Below are positions 26,561 through 36,265 of a stretch of DNA of 64,000 bases, piece after piece. The stretch is taken from positions 62,001 through 126,000 of the forward strand of contig JADNRY010000039.1 of assembly GCA_015501585.1 (NCBI GenBank), written 5' to 3'. This stretch comes from Rhodocollybia butyracea. Its lineage: Eukaryota > Basidiomycota > Agaricomycetes > Agaricales > Omphalotaceae. Position 1 is the stretch's first letter; each line of letters starts with the position of its first letter. The notes beneath the pieces are model-generated. The model was not told where the DNA came from, did no database searches, and saw nothing but the letters and a program-made list of their open reading frames with translations. Both the position numbers and the translations under genes were made by a program.

Positions 26561-27145
26561 AGCACATTGTAATAAGTAAGTGTGGAGAACAAAAGATATT
26601 AGCTTTACATGGTTAAATACATCTGCCGATCTAGAATACCTGGGGTGGAGTGTGCGGTACTGGTCGTACATACCTTGGCAGTAGAGGCTGTGCCGCTTCT
26701 AGCGCACTGGAAGTCTTGGATGGCAATGGTCATGCTCTCGAGTCTTCTAGCTTGGGTGGATCATATGACCTACGAGTAAAGTATCGAAGACTGAGGCCTG
26801 GTCACTTCACATCGAAGTACTACAGACACTCCGTATTAATCTATGCGCCGCCAGCAGCCACACTATTAGAACTTGAATGTACCTGCTACTATACATGCCC
26901 GACTCGGAGGTCGGAGACTGCGTGTTCATGAAGTTCAGCACTGTAACTCAAGTGTGGAGAAAAAACAATGGCTTTACATGAATAGTTACATCTGCTCATC
27001 TTCTTCGAGTGGAATGCCTCGGTGGAGTGAGTGGCACGTACATACCTTGGCAATGGAAGTGGAAGCTGTGCCGGGGTCTGATGCACTGAAAGTGTGGATG
27101 ACAATTGTCATACTCTCCAAGCTTGGGTGGGCCAGCTGACCTAAA
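26561..27145. repeat. Two diverged direct-repeat copies, period about 375 bp
   Basis: The first copy (about 26561-26800) and second copy (about 26937-27145) share phrases in the same order. These include AGCAC, GTGTGGAGAA, GCTTTACATG, ACATCTGC, GTGGAGTG, GTACATACCTTGGCA, GCTGTGCCG, GTCATGCTCTC or GTCATACTCTC, and AGCTTGGGTGG. Divergence is high, so the duplication is old. A GTACATACCTTGGCAATGG phrase occurs again near 56968, which suggests a dispersed family. Confidence 0.65.
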
Positions 27146-28400
27146 TGGTCTACCTACCTGGTTGGAATGTACTATATGCGGCTCTGACTTGAGCGACTGA
27201 CGGGAAGAGCTTATATAGTATGACTTGCGCTGGGTGCTGAATACTATACTTGAACAATGTAGTCGACGTATGAGCCTGACTTCAATAAATATTCTTCTCT
27301 GCTTAATTGGGCTCCTCCATTATCCAGATATATAGTCTTACGGGTAGCTTACTGTGTGCGACGGTGTGATATTGCTCACGCTGTCCGGTATCACCTTAGT
27401 TTATCTCACCTCCACCACGCATATATGGCGCAGTATAGTGCGTAGTGTGGGCCCCAGCTGTTCCTCGATTGGACCATGTCTGAGTCGGTCATCCTCGCTC
27501 GCCTAAGTATCGTCAGATGTATTTGCGGGGTCAGCTGGAAATTCATGCTTGGATCTAGCTTGAGCAAGTATACTGGTAGATAGAAACGTATTCAAGTCCA
27601 TACGACATATAACTCATGCGTGCCAAGCGTATGCGTACAGTATGTCACACTGGACCTCGTCGAACACAGTTCGACCTAAACTCTAAAATCCATAACCCCC
27701 CTCTGAGTCCTCTCATCTACATCCACTTTCACTACAACATTCATTTGGGGATCCAGTCGTGTCTGAACAGTAATAAGTAAACTGATACGCACGATGATGT
27801 ACACAGGGAGGCAGGCTTCTGAATGGAACGAGATTGGTTTCATGTAGGGAGACTGAAGATCTTAGTACATTTTACATCTGAGTAAAGTTTGGTTTGTACT
27901 ATAGGGGTATGCACTATGTGCCGCTGCACTCCTCGAGTTTGAGGGTGTCCACCATACATACCCGAGGAATGGATACTACGGCTTGGTCGCAAGAACTCGA
28001 TGAATTTTGGAATGGCTGCGGTACGTGGGTTAGGCTGTTCGGTACAAAAAGGATTTCTTTGACTACAAAACGAAGCAAAAACTTGTTGCCGCGTTCAATT
28101 TGAGTGATAGGACATCTTTACCGTCTCCTTTCAGTGGCTAAGTATGGCTTGATGAGTAATGTCGCTAATCGCTCTCATGAGCGAATGAGCTACTGCTCTA
28201 GGTTGCTTTAAAAAGAAGTATTTTTCGAAATAGCTGTTGGGATACAAGAAGAACCCGGCAATGTCTCCCGGATAGAGGACACAAGTCCTATGCCTTTCGA
28301 GTTTCTGCTCATACGACAAATACTCGTATCATGTCGTATCATGTCAGTTACTCTATTTCAAATAAATCTTTGGAGTCTATCAGTTATATAACGCGCTATT

Positions 28401-28505
28401 TTGCGCCGTTTTGACCAATGATATATAAAACAGGGAACGACCTGATGGGCGAGGCCAACTGCTGGCTCGGTTCACCCCCCTCCAAAACTCTTCAGCTCTT
28501 TTCCA
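28401..28505 (+). promoter_or_regulatory. Array promoter and leader, copy A
   Basis: GCGCCGTTTTGACCA (28403-28417) lies just before a TATA element (TATAAAA, 28424-28430). A leader with CAGGGAACGACCTGAT and AACTGCTGGCTCGGTTC follows, then the ATG at 28506. The same three blocks occur before copies B and E, and the last two before C. Confidence 0.65.
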
Positions 28506-29570
28506 ATGTTGATAACACCGCATATCCATTGTTTTTGTCTCGTCTTCTTCGCTGTGCTCATCTCCGCTGCGCATGCAATGCCCTCAAACGTCACGTCCAC
28601 CGCGCCTGACACTAGGCCTAAGGCTCGCCCTCACCATCGCCCTAAGACACACCACCTTAACGTGCCTCGCCCTGGCCCGCGCCCTCTTTTGCCTCACCCA
28701 CACCCTGGCCCTCTCCGCTTAAGGCCCCTTAGGCCTCGCCCGCTCCTCGAAGCTGGGGCTCTCCCCATCGTACCTGACGCTCCCACGCATTCCGAAGCTG
28801 GCGCGCGCGCCATCACAGTTGGCTCTCCCCCACATTCCGAGGCTGCCGAAGCTGAGGTATCCAAGGTAGGATCCAACTCGTCAAATTTGGTTTCGTTTAT
28901 TCATGACTACTACTAGCGGACCACCCTACTCCGAGTCACTGTGCTTCGCATTGGCGATGACAACAAGGTGGACTTTGTAAACATCGCTCCCGTGGGATCC
29001 AAAGTCAGGGGTCGGATTACAGCGATCATAGGTCTCGTGTTTGGCAAGAAACTAGCACCTTATATCCGGTACACCAACAGTGCCACCAAGGATAAGTCCT
29101 CTGAATCAGAACAGATGGACATCTTTTTGATTGAGGCGGAAGGGGACGATTTTGTTTGCAGTGGCGAGCCATGTGTTGGGTGGCGCGAAAAATTTGGAAT
29201 CAAGGGTGCTTTTTCTTGGATTTATGACAAAGACCCAAGAGAAAACGAGCTCCAGATCTATGAATACAATGGAGAGGGGCAAAAGGCTCGGTGGTGGACG
29301 GAAGAAGCGAGGTTTGCACAAGGGGTCACATTTCATCGGAAATTTTTGGAGCTGTTCCAGCGAGAGGTGTTCGAGGAGAAGTGGCCGGTGCTGAAGAAAG
29401 CGATCGAGTGCCAAGATGCAGCGAAAATAGAAAAAGCCAGGCTAGCAAAAAACGAGCAAATGCAGGAAGCAAGGCAGGCTAACAGGGAGAAAGAACTGGC
29501 TGCCAGTGAGAAGGAGAAGCAAATGGCTATCACGAGGGATAGAATGGGAGTGGCCAATCTCATGAACTGA
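28506..29570 (+). CDS. Array protein A: secreted CX4C-domain paralog (337 aa)
   Basis: Exon 1 is 28506-28865, intron 28866-28916 (51 nt, GTAGG to CTACTAG, phase 0), exon 2 28917-29570. Residues 1-24 form a signal peptide (core CLVFFAVLISAAHA, probable cut before MPS). Next is a long Pro/Arg/His-rich linker (about residues 25-120, e.g. RPGPRPLLPHPHPGP). The exon 2 domain carries YIRYTNS, IFLIEAEGDDFVCSGEPCVG (the Cys-x4-Cys core), YDKDPRENELQ and REVFEEKWPVLKKAIE. A charged helical tail follows (QANREKELAASEKEKQM). It is the most divergent intact member and has by far the longest linker. I recognise no known family. The signal peptide and lack of membrane segments suggest a secreted protein. 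If the intron is kept, the frame ends on the TAG of the acceptor itself. Confidence 0.8.
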
Positions 29571-30008
29571 GAAACGGAGGAACAGGTCAGTTTGGACAGA
29601 ATCCTGCGCTGAGCGCTGGGCTGGTGGCTTGGACTCAAGTAGTGCACATAGAGTGTGTATCAGAACGCAAACGGAACTAGAAAAATACAGTTGCTCACAG
29701 TAACTAGCTCCTTCAGCCATTGTAACCTGTACCGCTAGCGGTCTTCCATGTTTTTCGTGTGATGGGAGCTCTTTCTTAACTCCTGAGTTGGATGACCATC
29801 GACATCGTTGAATTGTTTGTTGCAGTCTTTTCCGACTCTTTGTGGTTCTTTTCATCCCCAAGTATTGCTATCTGAAAACGTATCGTTCCGCTTTCAATTT
29901 TCGACTTGTAATTTCAAATTTTGGCTTGAAACATCCCGCAACAGCATGGCCCTGCATGGCCCCAGAGTTTCATCGGAACATCAGAGGTTATTTAGCCTTG
30001 ACCTGATA
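29571..30008. other. Intergenic spacer between array genes A and B
   Basis: About 440 bp. Presumed 3' flank of A and distal upstream region of B. I see no gene, and no RMT2-like remnant here, unlike the later spacers. Confidence 0.4.
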
Positions 30009-30124
30009 CCCGTTAGCGCCATTTTGGCCAATAATACTGATATAAAAGAGGGGAGCGACCTGATAGTGGAGGGTAACTGCTGGCTCGGTTCTCCCCACTT
30101 GATTCGACGTTTCACTTTTTTCCG
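30009..30124 (+). promoter_or_regulatory. Array promoter and leader, copy B
   Basis: GCGCCATTTTGGCCA (30016-30030) is followed by TATAAAAG at 30041. The leader blocks GGGAGCGACCTGAT and AACTGCTGGCTCGGTTC precede the ATG at 30125. Spacing matches copy A closely. Confidence 0.65.
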
Positions 30125-31024
30125 ATGATGATAACACCACGTATTGGGCTCGTGTTCTTCGCTGCGCTCATCTCTGCTGTGCATGCTATGCCCATCGATT
30201 CCCCCAATCTCAACATCGCGCATCCTCCTCCTCCTCCTGCCAATCAGCCAGAGTCTCCCATCCATCCTGCCGTCACGGTTCATCCTGACAGAAAAGATGT
30301 AAGATCGGCTGGTCAATTTTGGTTTCTTTTTACTCACGATTACTACTAGTGGGGCAAGCCATATAGAGTTACCGTGTTTGGTGATAAGGAAGCAGTCAAA
30401 CAGCTGCTCTCTGGCATCTCTAATGAAGACTGGACGGCGCAGTTCCCTTCTATGCAAGAGGTGGAAAAATCTATGATAACTAGAACCATCAAAACTGTGC
30501 GAGTCGATAGACTACCTGGTGTTTGGGGCCCTGGAAAGTACACGCGTCCTTTCCGCTACACCAATCCTACGCACTCCGACTCCAGTATCAAGCTCAAGTC
30601 GACCGATAAAACGGTGGTTTTTGCGCTCGAGGGAAAATATAACAGTCATTTCTGTGGCGAATGGCCATGTCTTGGGCGGCGCGGAAAGGAATCTTCTTGG
30701 ATTTATCAGATAGATCCGGACGTACCAGAGCAGGAAAGGTTTAAAAAGGATTGGCCAGAAAAAGCGTGGACGGCGGATGACAAAGCATTTTGGTCGTGTC
30801 CAGAAATTAAGGAGTTGGTGAAAAATTGGCCGAAGCTGTGGGGAGCGATTGAAAAGCAGGATAAAGAGAAAGCTGGGGGATTGGGGCAAACCCGAAAGAA
30901 TTTTTACCAGGCAAGGAGAAAGAAGGAAGCGAAGGGAAGGTGGAAAGGCGTATCGGGTATACCTGCAATCCTGGCACCGGACACGACAAACCAAAGAGCC
31001 GGTTCAAAGAGGAAAAGGCTATAG
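30125..31024 (+). CDS. Array protein B: secreted CX4C-domain paralog (282 aa)
   Basis: Exon 1 is 30125-30298, intron 30299-30349 (51 nt, phase 0), exon 2 30350-31024. The signal peptide is MMITPRIGLVFFAALISAVHA, with likely cleavage before MPI. A short proline-rich linker follows (HPPPPPANQPES). Exon 2 starts WGKPYRVTVFGDKEAVKQ, then gives RPFRYTNPTHSDSS, VVFALEGKYNSHFCGEWPC (core Cys-x4-Cys), SSWIYQIDPDVPEQERF and FWSCPEIKELVKNWPKLWGA. The basic tail ends GSKRKRL, which resembles a nuclear localisation motif. As in A, reading through the intron stops at the acceptor TAG. Function unknown; probably secreted. Confidence 0.8.
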
Positions 31025-31226
31025 CCTAAGCGGGCGTATAACAGTTACATAATCAGTTGCTAATATTCATCCCTCTATTCTTTCTTCCTTTCCCCACTGG
31101 TATCTCAATATTTCAACTCGACTGGATCGTTTCAGCCCTTCTTTCAAGCCGTAGCCTGTATTCAGCTTTGTACAAGCCACATACCTTTCCTTCATTAAGC
31201 TTAACGCGTAACGTATCAGTGTAATC

Positions 31227-32035
31227 ATGGACGCTGGATATTCCGCCGCGTATCCTATGCCAAAGAGGAGTGTTAGCGATATTACATTGGTCCGTACAGC
31301 TTGAAGTTATGTACTAGACTCGCCACTGATAATTTCATTCCTATCTCCAGTACCTCTCTGCCGCCCACCCATCTCCACCGGTTCCATTTGAGCTACAAAC
31401 CCAGATCACTCCCGCTGTCTGGTCTACACGACTCAATTCTCTCGCGAATACAGCAGGCTGATATTAGCAGGCCTTGGTTTGAGAGAATTTGGATGGTAGT
31501 TGGGATTATGTGAGTGTTTCTTTTTGATTTCAGCGTTGAATCATTCTTTAAATCATACCGAAGATCTTCACTTGCTCTCCCAGCAGTCCTATACAATATC
31601 ATTTACAACCACATGAATGTCGTCGACCAGAACGGAGACGTCGATTTTGCGCGTTTGTCCGAGGTCTTTCGAACTCAGGCTTTTTCGTCTAATTCTCAAT
31701 ATCGTCTTCGCCTTGGAACTCCAGAGTCGGATGATTACCTTTGCATTGTTCATCGGAGTCCTCATGGTCTTTTTTATCCCTGCACAGTACGTATATTTCG
31801 ATATCCTGCCTCGTCAAGTCAAACTAAAACCTATATATAACCTTGTTTCACAGCCTAACCATCAAGCTCCCTGCAAGCATGAAACCCACCTCGTTCATAT
31901 ATCAACGCGCCGCTCGACCCAGACGCGAACTATTATTATCCGTATAAAGCTGAACCGGGGCTTCCGAGGACGAATGTCGTGGGGAATGTGCCGTTGTATG
32001 TTGATGAGAAGTGGGGGCTGGAGTTTAACGTTTAG
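31227..32035 (+). pseudogene. Small membrane-protein gene, apparently frameshifted
   Basis: Exon 1 (31227-31289) reads MDAGYSAAYPMPKRSVSDIT. An intron ending TCTCCAG at 31350 joins to YLSAAHPSPPVPFELQTQIT and AVWSTRLNSLANTAG. Here the frame hits a TGA. The following coding-like piece SRPWFERIWMVVGI is in another frame, one nucleotide off. Further pieces read LALPAVLYNIIYNHMNVVD and, again in a shifted frame, MITFALFIGVLMVFFIPAQ (membrane segment). After an intron comes APLDPDANYYYPYKAEPGL, and the frame ends EKWGLEFNV with a TAG at 32033. The pieces make a coherent small membrane protein of unknown family. At least one shift (about 31455) is not explained by an intron, so I call it a probable pseudogene. 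Missed splicing or a sequence error remains possible. It sits inside the array but is unrelated to it. Confidence 0.5.
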
Positions 32036-32764
32036 GAGGGAGGGAGGTTAGAGGTTAGGTTGGGAGGGAAAGAGTATGGAAGTTGGGAAGGAGGAATGGG
32101 TGGGATGGACACTGTTGTACGCATGGGTACTGCGCGGACGCTTTCCGTTGCGCGTAGAGGATATATGGTCCTGAAGGCTCATCTTACTCATCTTCCAGTG
32201 TACTCAGATTAGGATCTCCCGTCGATTTTGGTGTCGCCATCTGATGGAGGAAGAGGATAGTCGACGCGGCCCCAACCTGAAACAGCTGGGCCCTTGCCTG
32301 CCCCTGCTAGGGTTCAGACACATCACCGCCTCATGGATACGAGTAACAAAACGTGGTCCTGAGCAGTGTATAGACTTGTATAGATTTACTCACTGTAAGT
32401 TGGTGGTAGTCTCATAAGCCATGGCTAGAATTCACGAGAGTGAAAAATCGTTGACTCAAGGGAAATGGATACGTGAATGGTAAATATACTTGGTACTTGG
32501 GAGGATGTGAGTCCTCCGACCTTGCTTCCACCCAGTCCAGTCACGCCATCGAACTTGAAGATAGTTTTTGGGAGTGCAATCGGCGTGCTTTGTTGCGATA
32601 GATTTCGCCTTCGTTCGACCATAATGACGCAACTGGGTCTACGAAATTACAATGCTTTTTATTGCGCTATATAACAACGAATTTGACAAATAACTCTACT
32701 TTTTTCCAGGAACGGCTGACATGCTACGCGTTTGGGCGTTTGGGCTTCAAGACACTGATATGTA
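32036..32764. other. Intergenic spacer upstream of array gene C/D
   Basis: About 730 bp with no supported gene. A G-rich stretch lies at about 32030-32100. The right end lacks the GCGCC(A/G)TTTTG(G/A)CC element seen before A, B and E. Confidence 0.4.
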
Positions 32765-32884
32765 TATATAAAACAGGGAGAGACCCGATGGTGGAGGGCA
32801 ACTGCTGGCTCAGTCCACCCAACATTACTCAGTACTCGGTACTCGACTCGACCCCCAAAAGACTATCCAGCTCTTTTTCCAGCG
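32765..32884 (+). promoter_or_regulatory. Array promoter and leader, copy C
   Basis: TATATAAAA lies at about 32765. The leader blocks CAGGGAGAGACCCGATGG and AACTGCTGGCTCAG follow, then a longer leader before the ATG at 32885. The TATA-to-ATG distance is about 117 nt, against 80-92 nt in A, B and E. Confidence 0.6.
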
Positions 32885-34424
32885 ATGATAACACTGTATA
32901 TCCGTTGTTTTGGGCTTGTTTTCTTCGCTGCACTCATCTCCGCCGTGCATGCAATGCCCACCCCGCCTCCCGGCCCAGTCGCACCCGTTGCGCGCATACA
33001 TCCTCCCTCCGATGCTGCCTCGATACTCCCCAGAAAAGAGGTAAAATTCAATTACACAATCTTTGATTTCATTTTTTATTCAACGACTACATACTAGTGG
33101 CCCGGGAAACATCTTTATAGGATCACCGTGCTTGGTGATGAGGACTGGACCCACTTCCCTCCTATCGCAACCAAGAGAAAAAACGCGATAAGCGAGTACG
33201 TCGCTATCGCGTTTGCCGAGAAACTAGAGTTTCCTCCGAATCGTATCCAATACATCAACCCCAGCGACGACAATATCGAAGAAGAGCTAGGCAAGATAGT
33301 TATTTTTGTGTTCGAGGCAAAAGATAATACTGTTGTTTGTGGTGAATGGCCATGCCTTGGCTTTCAAGTAGATCAGGTCAACGCTTTCACTACGGTTTTC
33401 CACATGGACCCGAATGTCAAGAATGTAGATCTCCTCCGATACGGAAAAGATGGGATAAACGAGGGGCAGGTGAAAAGGTTTGAAGCGGCATTTTGGGGGT
33501 TGTGTCCACGAGCGACGTTTGAAGAAAAGTGGCCCGAGCTGAAGCGAGCGATCGATCTCGAGCATAAAGCGATAATTGCCAAACAGAAAAGCGCTGTGGC
33601 CACTTATGATCGGGAAAGGTACAGGAAGAAGGCAGATACCGCAGCTAAGACACCTCCCAAAAAAGTAGAATTCAATTCGATATTCTTGATTTCATTTTAT
33701 TAACGACTACTAGCACAGAATTACCGTGCTTGGTGTGCTTGGTGCCGGTATCAAGTTGGACGGCAACTTCCCTCTTGTAAAATCCTTGGTAAAACGTATG
33801 ACAACCACACTCATTTTTTCCTTGTTAAACGAAGGAGAGGAGGAAAGGGGAACCAGCGCGGGCCTACCGAGGAAATTCGATCACGCTTCTCGACGTCCTT
33901 TGCGCTACACCAACCTCAGCCCCCCTAACGACAAGTCGAGTATCAACTCCAACGGCGAGCCAACTACCAATCCCAACGACAAGTCAGCTACCAACCCCGA
34001 AGGCGCCAATACCAACGCCGAGTTGACCAATAATTTGGTTGTTTTTGTGTTCGAGGCAAAAGATGACACCACTGTTTGTGGCAAATATCGATGTGTTGGG
34101 TGGTACGATGAGCAGTGGCCTGCTTTCGCTAGGCTCTATCACATGGACCCGAATGTCCAGAGTGTAGATGAGCTCCAAAGATTTAGACCGGATTGGGTAG
34201 ACGAGGAGAAGATGAAACCGTTTGATGCCCACTTTTGGAAGCGGTTCCCACGAGGGGAGTTCGAGAAGAAGTGGCCGGAGCTGATGGATAACCAGCATGA
34301 GGGGAAACGGAAGAGCGAGGCAGTTGACCAGGGAAGGAATAAGAAACAGCAACTGCCCGCGGGGCCTCTGAATATGATGAGCGTGGGCAGTGTCCTAAAT
34401 TCTAAGAGATCGACAAAGGAATAG
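32885..34424 (+). CDS. Array protein C/D: secreted protein with two tandem CX4C domains (477 aa)
   Basis: Exon 1 is 32885-33040, intron 1 33041-33097 (57 nt), exon 2 33098-33664, intron 2 33665-33713 (49 nt), exon 3 33714-34424; all joins are phase 0. The signal peptide core is GLVFFAALISAVHA. Domain 1 runs from LYRITVLGDEDWTHFP through RIQYINPSDDN, VIFVFEAKDNTVVCGEWPC and FWGLCPRATFEEKWPELKRA. Domain 2 starts again HRITVLGVLGAGIKLDG, then gives RPLRYTNLSPPNDKS, VVFVFEAKDDTTVCGKYRC, YHMDPNVQSVDELQRF and FPRGEFEKKWPELMDNQHEG. Intron 2 closely resembles the intron that precedes the domain in every paralog. Domain 2 therefore looks like a second gene copy that lost its promoter and signal exon and became an extra exon. 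No stop separates the two domains after splicing. Function unknown. Confidence 0.78.
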
Positions 34425-34659
34425 ATGGCTGTGTCCAATAGATCTTGAATTCAAGTACCGTATATGGCTGTATAATGTGAACGCTATTTGCAACTGAAAA
34501 AAGAAGACATCTGATGATGCTTAGGCGGAGGAGGAGGATAACCGCGACGGTCCTATGGTCCAGACCGCAGTCACTGTCAGTCAGCTACCCACACGAATAA
34601 TAGGTACTGTTAGAGGTGCATTGCCCGATTGTGTAGATATACTTCGTACTTGATACTGC

Positions 34660-35612
34660 CTAGAATTTTGCCATGCTACCCACCGGAAGTCGATACAAAA
34701 GCATACGAAAATACTCTCCGGTTTTCCCCAACGGTCCACATCTCTCTCGTTGGACGGATTCACGTCTTTCCATTGTACATCGACGCCGACATCATCCAGG
34801 TGTAGTTCTGTCAGGTATGAATACACATCATAGAACAGCAAATCACAAATCTAGGGTGATTGAGCGGTGTGTATGTATTCACTCGTCGCGCCTAGCCCGT
34901 TGAACTAAACCGTGATTCTGGACTAGCAAGTAGATCGCGTAGATGCTCAAAGAACCTTCGCGGAGCATCGAGTAACTCTTCTATCAAGCCTTGCCATTTG
35001 CATTCGGGGATTTTAACATCAGGTTGCTGAGACTACCCGTGCTCTTTCATGCGCTGTAACACGTCTGGATGGGGTTCTACTATCGTGTGGGTAGCGGGAG
35101 GGATTGCGTGCCGATCTGGTGGGGAAATGAGTCGGGTTATTTGAGAGTAAAGCTAAATCTCCCAAGCCATCATACATCATGACCTGACAGTAGTGAAAAG
35201 TTATACGAGTTGCGAAAAGAGCTTGTCACTCACCCCAATTTCATCATTACCTGCTTTCATGACACAGATCTCTTGCCCATTCTCATCCTTCACAAATTTT
35301 AATTTGAATAATTTTGATGTCAGGAGAGCATCTGCAGATCCAGCGGCCGTATCGTCCTCGCTACGAATCGCCATGAACTCGGAGGGAGGTTCCTCTGGCT
35401 CTGAAGACGAAGAAAGTGTAGCGAGTCTTATTAGTTACAGAAAGGGAAAGTTGCGGCGTTCCAGATGGCTGCTTTGGGGAAGTGCACGAAGTCGATGTCC
35501 TACGCGTGTGGAGAGCAGATATGCCTTAGAGCGGAGCGCCTTCGGTGATGACGCGTTTGATTACGTTGATGGGTTCATTGTGGAGGATGGAGTCGCTGAG
35601 GCGTTCTCTTAG
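34660..35612 (-). pseudogene. RMT2-like arginine methyltransferase remnant, copy 1
   Basis: Read downwards from 35612, the minus strand gives SILHNEPINVIKRVITEGAP (ankyrin-like part), then LKFVKDENGQEICVMKAGND, IVEPHPDVLQRMKEHG, CKWQGLIEELLD, FYDVYSYLTELHLDDVGVDV and finally YRLPVGSMAKF with a TAG at 34660. These segments and their order match fungal RMT2 (protein delta-N-arginine methyltransferase). The gene is dead: a TAG follows MKEHG, the SAM-binding motif I exon is missing between the N-terminal and PHPDVLQ parts, and the C-terminal segments lie in different frames. A stop also interrupts the ITEGAPL segment. It lies head-on to array gene C/D and is repeated as copy 2 downstream. Confidence 0.75.
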
Positions 35613-36153
35613 AGTTGTTAGTATGTCACTGTGGATAGTCTCTCTTCGTTAAGGAAAATTCAGAAGAATAAATAAATAGGCGCTCATTCAATTCGTGACC
35701 ACGTGCACATAAAAGTATCTGAAACTTCACTGAAAGGCTGCGTGCAGCGTGTTCCGTTTCTCGTATAGCTCAAACACTAAATCCACAGACCTACCCGACC
35801 CGCCAACACTGCGAATCCAATTGTCTTGGGCCCATCTTCTTTTGTGCTCTGCCCGCCGGTACTCCAGTCCCAAGAATCTTACAGTCCTTTTCGATCAGCC
35901 CACAGTGTCGAGCCTAGCCAATGGTACATAGATCATAAATCAGGGAAGGACTTGGAGGTACCGCCGACCGATAAGCTCTTCCCAAATTTGAACTGCTAGC
36001 AGTATGTAGTGGTTATCTTGCTTATACACTACGAAAAGTTTCAAGTTATGCAGTGCTTTTACATAAATATTGCGACTGTTGCGCAACGATGATTTGATTA
36101 TACCAGAACCATTGATATACGCGTTTGCACACTGTTTGCGCCGCCAAGGCACT
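35613..36153. other. Duplicated linker between RMT2-like remnant 1 and array gene E
   Basis: About 540 bp, related to 38181-38770 by segmental duplication. Shared phrases include AGGCGCTCATTCAATTCGTG or AGGCGCTCATTCGATTCGTG, ACCACGTGCACATAAA, GTGTTCCGTTTCTCGTA, GGTACTCCAGTCCCAAGAAT and ATAAATCAGGGAAGGAC. The last resembles the TATA/leader block of the array, so a lost array promoter may lie near 35930. No gene. Confidence 0.55.
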
Positions 36154-36265
36154 GCGCCATTTTGGCCATAGATATAAAACAAGGAGCGACCCGATTGTAG
36201 AGGGTGGCTACTAACTGCTGGCTCAGTTCACCCTCTTTACTCAAAGACTCTTCAGCTCTTTTCCG
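36154..36265 (+). promoter_or_regulatory. Array promoter and leader, copy E
   Basis: GCGCCATTTTGGCCA (36154-36168) precedes TATAAAA (36173-36179). AAGGAGCGACCCGATTG and AACTGCTGGCTCAGTTCACC follow, then the ATG at 36266. Same order and near-identical spacing as copies A and B. Confidence 0.65.

Larger units (their letters stand above)
24155..28400. other. Gene-free, repeat-bearing interval
   Basis: About 4.2 kb without a supported gene, directly left of the secreted-protein array. It contains an inverted repeat at 26457, a two-copy degenerate direct repeat at 26561-27145, a related fragment at about 27895-27970, and a short ATCT microsatellite at about 25648. A phrase like TGGTCAAAGCTGGGATTAGC recurs near 24200 and 26287. 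No transposase or reverse-transcriptase motif was seen. It looks like old non-autonomous repeat debris. Confidence 0.5.
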
